Assembly: GCF_000276665.1 (NCBI RefSeq)
Contig: NW_004955416.1
Location: 5,789,566 to 5,853,565, forward strand
Direction of reading: 5' to 3'
Length of the DNA stretch: 64,000 nucleotides
From: Chinchilla lanigera
Lineage: Eukaryota; Chordata; Mammalia; Rodentia; Chinchillidae
Position 1 is the stretch's first letter; each line of letters opens with the position of its first letter. Under the pieces are notes generated by a model. The model saw nothing but the letters and a program-made list of their open reading frames with translations, did not search any database and was not told the DNA's origin. Below are positions 12,130 through 23,821 of the stretch, in pieces. The translations under genes were made by a program, and so were the position numbers.

Positions 12130-12455
12130 TCTGATTGTATATCTTGCTTGACTGAAACCTTATGCCTGCTGGTTAGCAACTGCTCATTTCTCCCTCCCCT
12201 TAGCCTCTGCAAATCACCATCCCACTGTTTTAATACACGGATTTGACTATTTTACTTACCTCACATAAGTAGCAACATGTGGTGCTTGTCTTTCCGTGAT
12301 TGGCTTATTTCACTTAGCATAATGTCTGCAAAGTTCAACCATGTTGTTATATGCATTGGGATGAATTTCTTCCTTTTAAAAAGCTGAATAGTCTTTCATT
12401 GCACTTTTATGCCACATTTTGAATCCACTTATCTGTTGATGGACATTTATGTTAC
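12130..12455 (-). mobile_element. Old L1 (L1M-type), minus-strand portion
   Basis: Reads as the reverse complement of the end of L1 ORF2 and early 3' UTR: ggcttatttcacttagcata, then ccatgttgttatatgcattg, then ccacttatctgttgatgg. It meets a plus-strand L1 stretch near 12460-12475, so the old element is itself rearranged. It is non-functional. Confidence 0.75.
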
Positions 12456-12469
12456 TCGTATAATTCAGT

Positions 12470-12833
12470 ACTAAAAAACAAAAAACTAATAACACAATTA
12501 AAAATGGGGTTGAAATCTTGATTTCATATTTCTCCAAAGAAGACATACATATGAAAAAGTATTCAGTGTCATTAATCACCAGGGAAATGCAAATCAAAAC
12601 CACAATGGCTATTCACACACATACACACATCTCCGCAAAGACAGCATGTGTGAAGATGTGAGGAAAATGAAATGTGTGCACATTTGGTAGAAAAGGAAAA
12701 AGGTACAGAATGGAGGGTGGTTTTGTTTCTCATTTACTACTCTCTTTAAAATAAAAAAAAAATAAAACCAGAAGTACCATATTGTCTAGCAATTCCATTT
12801 TTGGGATTTCAGAAGAATTCAAACAAGGATATT
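12470..12833 (+). mobile_element. Old L1 (L1M-type), plus-strand portion
   Basis: Matches the sense L1 ORF2 end: atttctccaaagaagacata, gggaaatgcaaatcaaaacc, cacaatggc, later accatattgtctagcaattc. The element resumes at 13320 after a younger L1 insertion. A stretch at 12722-12768 (tttgtttctcatttactactc followed by an A-rich run) does not belong to the old L1 and repeats at 13266-13309. Confidence 0.75.
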
Positions 12834-13310
12834 TTCAACTACATTGCTCAGATTACCAGATGAAAGAATGAAAGATTGCTCAAACCATTATAGGGAATAA
12901 GAGAATAATTCTTCGATAAAACAGTAGAGATAATACAGAGTTTCACTAGACAAGAGGGTAGGAGTTCACCATTGTAATTCCACTGCATATTGTTACCTTC
13001 AAATCAGTTGCTCAGACCACCAGACACAAGCATGCACAATCGATCAGAACATAAAATATTGTAATCATTAACTGTTCATTTCAATACACCATCAGACATC
13101 AACAATACAGTTATCACAGCTATTCATATAGTTGAGAATAGCGGTATGTAATGTAACAACCACTGTTGATTTGTATTATTTTGTCTTGAGACTGTATCAC
13201 TTTGAATGCTCTTGCTTTGCTTTGTTTATGTTTGTGATACTGGTATGCTGCTACTGTTCTATTTCTTTGTTTCTCATTTAGTACTCTCTTTAAAATAAAA
13301 AAAATAAAAT
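12834..13310 (+). mobile_element. Younger L1 3'-UTR insertion with inverted 5' part
   Basis: Sits inside the old L1 and splits it. The left portion (12834-about 13130) is L1 3' UTR in minus orientation (gagtttcactagacaag, gttgctcagaccaccag, cattaactgttcattt). The right portion (about 13135-13310) is the 3' UTR in plus orientation, ending in tctctttaaaataaaaaaaa. The flanks are aaggatatt (12825-12833) and agggatatt (13311-13319). They match at 8 of 9 positions, and removing the insert restores the old L1 reading aaggatattgaagaaatatt. This is the layout produced by twin priming. It has no coding potential. Confidence 0.7.
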
Positions 13311-13319
13311 AGGGATATT

Positions 13320-13410
13320 GAAGAAATATTTGTACTCTGAGCATATATATTAGCACAATGAACATTAACAGTGTTTACTGTAGCACCGTTCACAACAGCC
13401 AAGTGCACTG
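13320..13410 (+). mobile_element. Old L1 (L1M-type), continuation
   Basis: Resumes the element cut at 12833: gaagaaatatttgtactctg, then aatgaacattaacagtg, then tagcaccgttcacaacagcc, matching the L1 ORF2 text '...gttcattgcagcattattcacaatagcc'. It decays after about 13410. Confidence 0.7.
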
Positions 13411-13414
13411 CCTT

Positions 13415-14085
13415 CTTTACTTCTGCAGTACCACTCAATGGAACTGAATATACTGAAGTTGCATAGCTCAGCAGTGGAGATGTGTTCCCAATATGTCTGA
13501 TTCTGGGGATGAACTAAATGCTAGGATAAAAGACTCCTGCCTTTGAGGAGCTAGGATCTGGGAGGATCCAGCTTCCCTCGCAGTCCTGGCCCACTCCTTG
13601 TCCTGTAGTTTAGCTCTGTATGTTTCTGAGAGAGTGTGTTTGTGTGTCGCTGAAGGGTGGGAAGAAGTAAAAGCAGGGACAGTAATGGGACAGTTGGGAT
13701 GGTCCAGGGCAGTTGGCAGCCTGACAAGGAGCTGAGTGAGTTCGGACCAATCAAAGTGAGCCTGGTCCAGGAAGGGAGTCAGAAGCTTGGAGTGCAATGT
13801 CTGTCTCTCCTGGATCTGTTTTCTTTCTTCTCCCACTACTGCTGTCACATTTGAGCCCAGCCCCTCTGTCCTTAGTTTACTCCCTAATGTTTTACAATTG
13901 ATCTAAGTTGGCTAAAGAAAAAAGAGAAGGGGATAAGTTACTCACAATCGGGCATCTTGACTATCATTTACGCTCAGTCAGGGATGGTTCCTCATGTGAA
14001 CTCTCCCAGAGACCACTGTGCAGGAACTGATTTACAAATGCACTTTACCTATTACCCTGTATCTGGGCTTTAGAATTGGGCCAAT
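13415..14085. other. Unique non-coding sequence
   Basis: No repeat was recognised. A 126-residue frame on the minus strand (13468-13848) overlaps frames on both strands and has no domain, so it is taken as chance. Confidence 0.45.
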
Positions 14086-14087
14086 GG

Positions 14088-14240
14088 AATGCAGTAGAAA
14101 GAGGTCAGCATTTGACCCTATATCTGGTCTTGGGAAATCATTACCCAGTACGTGATATTGGTCAGCTTACTAAACTTTAGGATCAGTCATTTTCTCCTAC
14201 GTAAAATGCAGAACATAAGACCTCTCAGGTTGGTAACAAT
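14088..14240 (+). repeat. MIR SINE fragment
   Basis: gcagtagaaagaggtcagc, then a decayed 'cttggtcaagtcactaaactt' portion (attggtcagcttactaaact), then cattttctcctacgtaaaat, then cctctcaggttggtaac. This follows the MIR order, diverged. Confidence 0.6.
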
Positions 14241-14244
14241 ACAA

Positions 14245-16680
14245 CCACAGAACCTTAGACCTAGGAGGCTCTCAGTAGATGCTGTTTACCCCTTTTTCCC
14301 TAGCTGACCTTACTATTTCCTGATGAATCTGGACAAACCTTACACAAGCTCCGCTGCTCTGATGCTCGCCCTGGCTGGTAGGTTGGGTGATGTTCACACT
14401 GTGTTATAGCATAGTAAGCACGCAGAAAGCTGAGGGGAGAATCTGGAATGGTATGTTGAAGTTGGAGCATTTGTGTTTGTGGTGTGTTCAGAACAGTTTG
14501 ATTATACTGGTGGTATAACTGGATCTTTTATTATGGTATAGTCAGTCCCTTTTTCAAGTGTTCTTAGAAGACAGTTGCAATTCAGAGCCAGAAGCTCTGC
14601 GTGTTTCTTGGTTCTCTGCCCACTCCCATGAAAACATGGTGTGCATTCTGTGTACTATGTGGAAGTGTGTGTCCCCAGCAACAGCCATGTGCTTCCATCC
14701 TCACTTTTTACACTACTTTCTTAAACTCTTCCTATTTGAAGTGGCCTATTTGTTACTGCTGCCACAGACCGAAAGCAGTGTAAGCTAATTACAAAGAGGG
14801 CAATGGCTTAAGTGAAGGATTTTTCACCAGCAGTAGAAGAGGGATACTTGTTTTTTGTACTAATGATAGTTTGATGGGATTAAAAATACATAGTACCCTC
14901 TAATAATTTTGAACTTGGGCTCATGCAAGAAAGTATATAATGAAGTGCAATGTAGATCACAAAGGAGGGTTGGAATATTTGTGTGGATTAATATGCTAAG
15001 CCAGATAAATGGCTACACTGGGGTCTGTTAGATAAAATGGAAAATCTGGATGCATAAATAATAGGATGGACTCACAGAGTTGGATCACTTTGAGATAACA
15101 ATATTCCAAGTGTCAATAAAAATAGCAAGAGGAACCCATCCAAGTGTGATTTGCTCTGGCAAAGACATGGTATATTCCCAGCATATCACAATGGTCAAGG
15201 GGAAGGGCAAAGGGTGAGGATGGGAGGAGGATGTTTCCATGTTACATGCAACTAGGGAGGTTTCCCTGATGCCGTGACTGATGCTTTCCTCTTTGTGCTT
15301 TCCCTTTAAGGCATTGAAAAATGCTTTATGGTGATATCTTACCATTTGTTTCCAGAAACTACATTTTTCCCTTCTTCTTCTTCTCCTCTATGCCTCCCCT
15401 AGTTACTCTTGATCTAAAGAGACACAGATCCTAGCTGAAAAGTGCTCAGCATCCAAAGTTCCAACTGCAGAGAAGAGCTTGTCTTCTACCACCACACTGG
15501 TGCATATAGGAGGGTTTTGCGTTCAAGCTGGAAGCTTGCAGTTCTCAAGACCAAAACTCTTCGCTGAACAGAGAAACCAACTGGGTTCATGGCCTATTCT
15601 CTTGGAAGGCATAGAGCATCAGTAATAAATATCTATTGCAAACCAGTCAATTTGTACAGAGGTTAGGGCAGAAAACATGAAAACTATGTGCACACTGATG
15701 TGAAATGAAATTAGAGTCTTCCCCTGTCCTTCAAAGCAGAAATTCCATTGTTTGAACCAATGTGACCTAAATCTGACTCAGAGTATCTTTGGAAGCCACT
15801 ATTAACTGCAACTATACAATGATGATATGAATTCCCCCAAACTAAGAGGGAAACTGGTCAAAGCCAGTGTTAACTCTTACTTAACTATAATGAAAACATT
15901 TGCTTGGCCACTGATTCTAGAACCTTCATTCCTCTTGTCTCCAAGAGCTCAGTAAAAGGCTCCAAGCTTTAATCACTCAATGTTGTTTCATAAAACAATA
16001 CAAATACTTTTCTGTTGAAATGTTGAGGACTGGAGTGGAAGATGAGGACCATGTTCTTTTGGGTGCTAGCCAGCCTGGATTAAAGCAGCAAGTATAAAGT
16101 AAGAATTTCAAGAGAATTCCCTTTGTGTCTGTCCAAAGTCTACGTTTCTCAGCACATAAAAGTAACCTCTATACCCCAACAATATTTTTGACTGTTTGCA
16201 GTAGAGTTTTGAGGTGTTTGACCCAATCTGCACACCAGTTCACCCTCAGTCTCTGTTTCATCCATACTTCTGCCCCAGCCAGTGACGTTCTTGTAAGCCC
16301 TTTGGCTTGGTTGGGTATCAAGTGTGTGACTATGGAGGTTTATTTTATCCTTGCAGAGAGCTGGGTTTCCCATGCTGTTAAAAGATTAAAGGATAATAGC
16401 CTGTGAGCCTGAGGGCAAGGCTGTGTTACCCAGTTCTGCCTTTCAGTTCAGAGCACTGAGGACATACTTGAGTCTCAAGTACATGTATCCACAAAGAGAT
16501 TAAAAATCCCTAAGTGTAATCATTGAAGGATAAACTGAATAATGTGTAAAATTACTTTGGCCATCAAGCTACTTTGGCACCTGGCTCCACATAGGTGTTA
16601 CTGTCATCAACACCACATCTAAACAACTTAATAGCACAAGTCCTGATAAAACAGATATGGCAAGAGCCATTTTTATAGAT
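14245..16680. other. Unique non-coding sequence
   Basis: No repeat or gene was recognised over about 2.4 kb. Frames are short and shadowed by the other strand. Confidence 0.45.
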
Positions 16681-16692
16681 AAATCTAAATTT

Positions 16693-16846
16693 TTTTTTGT
16701 CTCTTTGAGACAGGGTCTCTCTATGCAGTTCAGGCTGACCCTGAGCTCACTTCATAGCCCAGGCTGGCCTCAAACTTGCACCGATCCTCCTGCCTCAGCC
16801 TTCCGAGTGCTGGGAATACAGGCGTGCGCCACCACACTTGGCCTTA
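16693..16846 (-). mobile_element. B1-type SINE (7SL-derived)
   Basis: On the minus strand it reads through the B1 body: gccaagtgtggtggcgcacg, cctgtattcccagcactcgg, aggctgaggcaggaggatc, gaggccagcctgggctatga, then gagaccctgtctcaaagag and an A-tail (T-run at left). The flanks aaatctaaattt (16681-16692) and aaatccaaattt (16847-16858) are a 12-bp target-site duplication with one mismatch. It is non-coding, transcribed by Pol III when active, and moved by L1. Confidence 0.9.
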
Positions 16847-16869
16847 AAATCCAAATTTTGAAAGAATAG

Positions 16870-17080
16870 CAAGTGACTCAGCCTTAAGTATCCTTTCACA
16901 TGACTCGCTGTTTTTGCACATTTCTGAGGACTGAGATCATTGTCATATTACTAGAAACTCATAGAGTAAGGGAAAGCTTTCTAGGTGCTGAGCGATAAAG
17001 TGACCAGCAGAGTTATTTCCTGCCAGATTTCCCTCCTGCTGAGGTCATGTTTGCCTTGGCTGAACTCTTCTACTGAAATC
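16870..17080. other. Unique non-coding sequence
   Basis: Short spacer between the B1 and a MIR fragment. Nothing recognised. Confidence 0.4.
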
Positions 17081-17081
17081 A

Positions 17082-17225
17082 CCCTGATTTCCTGTTATGA
17101 GGAAACTTGGGATAGTTTTTCCTTCTGTAAAATGGGAATAACATTTCCTAAGAGTGTGCAAGGTTTACAGCAAGATATTGCCTATAAAACACTTGCCTGT
17201 GGTGTGTATAAATGTTTGTAATTAC
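17082..17225 (+). repeat. MIR SINE fragment
   Basis: Contains tttttccttctgtaaaatgg, gaataacatttcctaagagt and cttgcctgtggtgtgtataaatg, in the order of the MIR 3' half. Confidence 0.65.
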
Positions 17226-17689
17226 CATTATTGCTGTTATTATGTGTTACAGCTATTACTGTGTAAATCACAAATCTCAACATTCTCCCTTTAACCAGCC
17301 ACTGACTAAATTAAACTTCAAGTTCTTTTGGAAGGAAAGGGGATGTGCAGTATCTGAAGTGATAAATTTTTGTCTTCTTTAATAGTAGGGTAATCAGTCT
17401 TTGAGTGTTCTTGTTTTCTTTTGGATGACAGAAATGCCAGCTCCCTGTGGACAAGAAAATCCCGTTGTAGAAAGGCTCAAACTACTTTGCTTCTCAGTCA
17501 CCTGATCTAGTCACGATCTTTCAGCTTTTAAGACTAGCTGCTTCCCAAGTTTAGGTGGTGCTGGTCTTCCTTTCTGGCCTTGGGTTGGGTGACAATGGAG
17601 TTTATGTCATATTATGGTATTGTACTTTAAGGTGCAAGCCAATTTTTGATACATTTAGACACAGTGATTGTTGGAAGATAAGGGATAAT

Positions 17690-17860
17690 ATGTTTTAAGC
17701 ATTTCCTCTTTGTCAAAGACTGCTCTAAGCACTTGATAAACATTAACTGATTTAATCCTCACAAAAATTCTATGAAGTAGGTACAGTTAGCACCATCTTT
17801 CAGATGAGGAAACCAAGGCATAAAGAAGTTATGTTACCCAGAATGTAAATGATTGTTCCA
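17690..17860 (-). repeat. MIR SINE
   Basis: Classic reverse-orientation MIR: actgctctaagcacttgata, aactgatttaatcctcacaa, ttctatgaagtaggtacag, ttcagatgaggaaaccaagg, then agaagttatgttacccag. Well preserved for such an old element. Confidence 0.9.
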
Positions 17861-17864
17861 GTAT

Positions 17865-18885
17865 TAAAGTGCAAGTGCCTTTGGTATTCAAAGTTACTGC
17901 TTGACAAAAAGACCGGGTTAGAGGGACCATGGTGTATAGATCTGGGGCAGTACAACTTTAAGCAGGCAACTTGCTCTCTTTGAAATGTGACATATTCTAA
18001 CTGTATTTAAGTAGGGATAAGAGGCAGAAGTCTTCAAGTATGAACTGAATCTTTCCTCCAGTCTTTGGCTGACAAGGTGCCACTATTTTGTGTACAAAAA
18101 TAACTCTTATTGCTTGCAGATTCATCTTTTATTTCAGATTATTTTTCTGAGTTGTGTGTGGGAGAGAGAGAAAGAAGGGAGGGAGAACCACATGCCTACC
18201 TGCCTAAGGTCACATAGTTAACAAGTACTATCATTGGTATTACTTGTATCACCGATAGCACAAGTATAAGGACTCAGACCTATATTATAAGGAATAATTC
18301 CTGGACATCCCTGGTGGGGTTTTTCAGCATATTAGAAAGAAAAGTTACCTCTCTGCTCAGAGTTATTGACCTTTTTGACAGAGAGGGACAGAGATGGGAA
18401 TGCCAGAGATGGGGATGGTGTCACACGGTTGACATAGATCATTATGGGAACACTGAGGAAAGCAATGAGTGATAGACAAAAGATAGCTCTAGCTTGCTGT
18501 AGCACACAGTGGGCCTCCTACCTCAACACTCTTTACTCTGGCAATTCCTACTGGATTTCAGATGTCTATATAGATGTCCCTTCTTCAGAAAATTCTTTCC
18601 TTATTGCTTTCTTCTCTCATGCACATTCGATGGTCGTTTTACGTTCCAAAGCATCCTGTCCTTCCCAACTCAGACCTGGTCTTTGAGGACTTTAGTGTGT
18701 GTTTCCCACAAACAGAATATTCTTTCACACCATGAGAGAGCAACCATCAAAATTAGGATTTCTGGTTAAGAAATTCTTTTTAAAGTCATTTTATCTTGTC
18801 CCTAACATAGGCCCTAAATAACAGGTTACTAGACAACAATTTGAATAAGTGAAAGAATTTGATTAATTCCAGTAGTGGTCTCTTT
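17865..18885. other. Mostly unique; possible L2 remnant
   Basis: Around 18540-18720 the text (atgtcccttcttcagaaaat, then cttcccaactcagacctgg) weakly resembles the L2 3' region. Nothing else is recognisable. There is a short purine-rich run at 18160-18185. Confidence 0.35.
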
Positions 18886-18889
18886 CTAC

Positions 18890-19170
18890 CTATCCTTCAC
18901 TGTGCTCTTTGTTTGTACTTTGCCTTACTCAAATGAGAGATACAATATGGTATTTAAGCTTGTGTGTTTATTTCACTCAACATTATATTTTCCAGGTGCA
19001 TCCACTGTCCTACAAATGTCCCAAATTTGTCCTTCTTTATGTCATGTAATATATAATTGTATAACGATACCACATTTTCTTTATTCAATCATCTGTTGCT
19101 GGGTGTACAGGCTACTTCCAGGATTTATCTTTAATGAATTGTGTTGCTATAAACATTGGTAAGCATGTAT
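18890..19170 (-). mobile_element. Old L1 3' fragment
   Basis: Reverse complement of the end of L1 ORF2: tttatttcactcaacattat, then caggtgcatccactgtc, ccacattttctttattcaat, catctgttgctgggtg, and ttgtgttgctataaacattg. Truncated at both ends, with no tail or target duplication visible. Confidence 0.75.
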
Positions 19171-19174
19171 CACT

Positions 19175-19495
19175 ATATTATGATGTTAGCTTTCGGGTCT
19201 CATTTTTGTCTTGAGTTTTTTCTCCCATTTTGTATCATATTACTTATGTGTGTTTCATTCCCTGGTTTTTCCATAGCTATTTAACTTCCATATCTAGTAT
19301 CTTGTGCCTGGCGTGTAGTCCCACAAGAACTGGGCACAGGAGATATGCTTAGCTAGTATTTGCACTGTGGGCCTTCATATCAATTGTCATAGGGCTTATA
19401 GTAGAGAGAACTGATGGGAGTATGGCCTGGAGCATTACGTGTTCAATGCCTCTCTTGACATAGGAGCTTGTTTTACCTACTTTAGAATTTTTTTG
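19175..19495. other. Unique non-coding sequence
   Basis: Nothing recognised. Confidence 0.4.
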
Positions 19496-19499
19496 ACCA

Positions 19500-19850
19500 T
19501 GTTATTTATTGACTTTAACTCTAAGGCTCCTCATTGTCCAGAGATAAAGTTGAAGATTCTTTGGAATAAGTTAACAAAATCTTCCACTTCCTTGAGCTTC
19601 ATCTTCTAATACACACTTGATGCCACAGTGATACCGCATGGCTTGCAGTTGCTCATAAGGTTCAAGCTGCTTCGTGCTTCAGGGATTTAGCAGGCTGGCT
19701 ACTTTCACAATTGGCGATACCTGTTCCCTCCTTTTATGCTAGTTAACATCTCATCTTTCTTGATTCAAACTGTTATCTTTTTCATAACACACACAGTTCC
19801 CCCTTGTGCTATGCTCATATAGAATGCTCTCATCATTGCTTTAGTTCACC
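19500..19850 (+). repeat. L2 LINE remnant
   Basis: Follows the L2 order: ggctcctcattgtccagaga / taaagttgaagattctttgg, then a counterpart of the 'gcctcatctcctgccac' segment (ttgagcttcatcttcta), then tgcttcgtgcttcaggg and the 'cctgttccctcc' portion. Ancient and non-coding. Confidence 0.6.
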
Positions 19851-19854
19851 TGAT

Positions 19855-19965
19855 TCATGCATTCATTCACTCATCTACCAAGTTTATGTTCAAGCACTTA
19901 CTGTGTGCTAGGCACTGTCCACATTCTGGGAAGATCTTATCAGCCAAGCCAAATAGCTTCTTTTA
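19855..19965 (+). repeat. Ancient repeat ('gtgccaggcactgttctag' family), 5' part
   Basis: cattcattcactcatctacc, then caagcacttactgtgtgcta, then ggcactgtccacattctggg match the start of a widespread mammalian repeat. The same family appears near 25.8 and 60.1 kb. Family name not asserted. Confidence 0.55.
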
Positions 19966-19969
19966 TAGA

Positions 19970-22900
19970 GGAAATGTATATTAGAAACTATTAAACAAAT
20001 ACATTCTTTTGTGACAAATGTGAAAAGTGCTACAAAATAAAGGGGCATGGAAACCAAGCTTGGTGAATAAAGTTAATTATAGAAGCTTCTTGTTGAGGTG
20101 GTATGTAAGCAGTACTCAGAGCTGAGCTACACTCCCAGATAAAGGGAGAAGAGAATGATCATTGAAATGACTAAATTGCACATCTGTAGTCTCATTTAGA
20201 TTTTAAATCATATGAGGAGAGATATTGTATATAATCCATTATTGTATACATAGAACCTGGCCCTGGACATGGAATATAACAAAGCTGTTGGATGACTGTC
20301 CCAGGCATGAGATCTTGTCAGTTTCATAAACATGGCTATTTGCAGTCCCTGCCACAAGGGAGGAGGAATCCCCATCATTTTTTTTTTTTTTTTTACTTCC
20401 TGTAGCCCTCTTGGGTTTTCTTTATTCAAATTGTGGCTTTCTCTTTCAATTCATACTACACTGAATTTCTCAGAAGATCTTCCAAAACTCTTCCCATAAT
20501 TACTATGGAACAACAGTAAATAGTGTACAATTTCCAAGCTCTCAGAATTTGTTAGTCCTAAAAACAGCTGTATAATAACCTTTTGCCACTCAGCTGGGGT
20601 GTGAGAGAAACTGGAGGCCCAGTCTGACAGTAAAATGCCTTGCGTCCCTGGATGTGGAGAACAATTCTGAATTTATTTTACTGTTTATTCATGATTGCAG
20701 TGAAAGAGAACGGAGACTGATAGTTCTGTAAGCCACCTCTCAAACTCAGGCTGGGAACCTGTCTGACAAGAGCAATGAAATATTCCTGTCCTATCCAAAG
20801 AAAATTTCTATTGTCAAAGTTACAAAGGGAGATAGGGGAGAAGCACAGGAGTCTGCCTGTCTCAGCTCAGGATCTATTTTATGGTTTACTGGCTTCTGAT
20901 ACTCTTTTCATTAGCAAGGAAGTTAATATTTCCTAGTCTGGGATGGGAGATGGCTAACAAGTCTTTCGATTTATCTTCTTAAATTGAAATATAGCTGAAT
21001 AGAACATAATGCAGATATCCTTTCTTCTTTTTTTAATATGAAAGAACAATTTAACACAATAAAAGGTTAATTTAAAATAAGATATTTCTCACTTATTTTT
21101 AGCCTGAATTTAGCTAAGAGTTAATCCATTTTTTGGCTGGTGCTCTGAGAAAACAGACAGCCTATGGTTATCATCCTTGTTATAGACTTCCTTGTGGCCT
21201 TAAACATTTTTCTCCTCACCAGGAAAAAAAATCATCTTCATTTTTAAGCATTTTAGGTAGACTATTGCATTCTTTCGTCTTAGTCCCTACACTAAATTTT
21301 ACAAAAATAGGTTAGATTTCAGAATGACCACAGGTCAAGTTGAGAAGGAATTGCAAAGCTTGACAAATGTCTGTGAATTTCTACCTAACTTTCCAAGTTG
21401 TTCTTTGAGGCCGGTAGGAAGCATTGTAGGTGGACACCATGGACTAGAACAAACACTTCTGGAGAAATATACATCATGAATAGCACATTTTTGGGAAGCA
21501 GTAGTCATGTTATTGCAATGGCTTCTAATTTCAAAGTTGTTTGTTTAGGAGGAAGAAAGGGCACAAGTCTGTCTACTTGACAGTATCTAGATCAATTTTA
21601 CATTGGAAAACATTTGCAGAGGGTGGGAAGGTCAACTCTACAAAGATGGGACCACCATCACATGAAAGGAACCAAACAGCAGTTGCAATTGAAAGCAGAT
21701 GCTACCAATTTCTTGAGCTATCATCTAGGTTTGAGTGATTTGTTTATTTGGAGCTTTGTTACTTTTCTACTTCGGACTCAAAGATTTCAGGGACTAGCAT
21801 GTGGTAATAAATGTTTCATCATAATAAAAATAGAAATATAAAGTATGTTGAAGTTATTGATACAGAACAGACGTAACCTCTTTTTACATTAATAACAGCA
21901 TAAATAAAAAAGATGAGTATGAATCTTGTGTTTGGAAAGAAGATGGTAGTGGATTACATTGTTTTGTGAACTGACCAATTGGGGACATAGACATGTGCTA
22001 ATTGAATCAGCTCTGAGCATTTTACAAGGTTTCTGTCTACACAACAGAAGTACTAGTGTCACTAATACTTGACTGAATTTAAAGGACACTTTACTGAATT
22101 TGAGGATTATTGCTTGATTCTTTCTATATTTCAAATGATCCAACTTGCAGCAAGACCAACTTTTCCAGTTGCAGTTTTTAACTGCCTTCATTAATGCGGT
22201 TGTGTCAGCAGTAAACTATTCCATGTTATCCACCTCTTCAATAAGATGAGATAAAACAGGGGTGTATAGATAACTCAAAACTTCCATGCTTATGTTAGGA
22301 TGGAAAATATCTGGCAAAACACAGCAGGGGAAAAACTGCTTTCAGACAGTAAATATGTCCATGGTTAATGACCAGAGGAAATTCCATAACTGACACAATC
22401 AGCCTTACTCACACACGTTATGCTGCTGATGGCTTGGTCATTCCTACTCCTCCACCTCAGCCCCAATTCAAATACCTATTTCCCACAACAGAGTATACAC
22501 ACTACACAGGATAAAGTTTTAAAAGAAGCACACATCAGTGAAATGCTGCATTTTGATAACTAATTGGGTGAACTATACATCTAATACATCTTTAAGATGT
22601 ATTATTACCTTAACTGGGGTGTGTGGGGGGAATAATGCTATAATAAAAAAGGCAGGAAAAAAATCACCATGAACATTTGTAAACTTGTACATTGCAAAAC
22701 TACATTTCCAGTCAAATTTTAAGAAGTTTCAGGTATATACTGTTGGTCGCTTTTCTTAATAAGACAAATCAGACTTGTAGTCTGGGAATCATAGCAAAAA
22801 GTATGACAAGTAACATACAGCTATGTGTTCTTAAGATTCCAATGAGCATTAAAACTAGAAGCAATCTGCATTCTTCCTTTGTGGAGTTATTCTCCCGTAT

Positions 22901-23300
22901 GGACTTGGGCTAATGCCATGCATCATACCTGGGACATTAAAAGTACATTGTATATTCTCAGGTGCTGGCAGAGATGTTAGAGCTAACACAAGTCTCCTGC
23001 TTTTAATGAGAAGCATAAAATACTGCAAATTTCTTGAAGAAGGTATCTTTCTAAGAAGAACTGCCCTCTTAAACAAGTCTTTCTATCATCCTGCTTTCAC
23101 ATTTATAAGCACTGCCATTCTTGTGGTCAGTGTGTGAATTTATAGGACAGCTGGCAAAGGAAGCAATTTCCCAGACACATGGCCTGTGATAACCATGCAG
23201 TGAGGCACTAATAAGACTCATTCTAAAGGTGATCCTGATCTCCATGGCTTTATCTAGGGTAGAATCTCCTCCATGCCTCAAAAAGGCAGGTCACATTTGC
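19970..23300. other. Unique non-coding sequence
   Basis: About 3.3 kb with no repeat consensus, exon signal or RNA gene that I can recognise. AT-rich. The section 20600-20850 reads like slowly evolving sequence, but this cannot be judged without an alignment. Confidence 0.4.
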
Positions 23301-23309
23301 TCAGAGAGA

Positions 23310-23820
23310 CCTTTATCAAAGATCAAATAGCTGTGTATGCCTGGAGTTGTTTCTGCTTCCTCTATTCTGTTCCACTGAGCTACATGTTTGTTATTGTGCT
23401 TGTGCCATGCTGTTTTTATTGTTGTAGCTTTGTGATATAACTTCAAATCTGGACTTGTGATGACTTCCACTTTGCTCTCATTAGCCAGGAAAGCTTTTTC
23501 TATTTTAAGATTGTTTTCTCTAGATCTGTGAGAAACGCTGTAAATATTTTGATTGAGAATGCATTACATCTGTGTATTAGTTTTAGGAGCATGATCATTT
23601 TGATTATACTAGTTCTACATACTCAGGAACAGAGAATAACTTTCAGTTTTCTGATATCCTCTTCAATCTTCTTTTTCAGACTATTGTAGTTTTCATTGTC
23701 AAGATCTTTCACTTCCTTGGTTAAGTTAATTCCGAAGTATTTAATTTTTCTTAATTCTATTGTAAATGCTATTATTGTCTTATTTTCTTTCTCAGTGAGT
23801 TCATTGGAGGAAAAATAATC
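23310..23820 (-). mobile_element. L1, inverted 5' part
   Basis: Minus-strand L1 ORF2: cttgtgccatgctgttttta, ccaggaaagctttttctatt, gttttctctagatctgtgag, ttccgaagtatttaattttt. It directly abuts a plus-strand L1 3' portion at 23822 that carries the poly-A tail. This is the two-part, head-to-head arrangement typical of twin priming. The 79-residue minus frame at 23623-23862 is a scrap of ORF2. Confidence 0.8.
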
Positions 23821-23821
23821 A

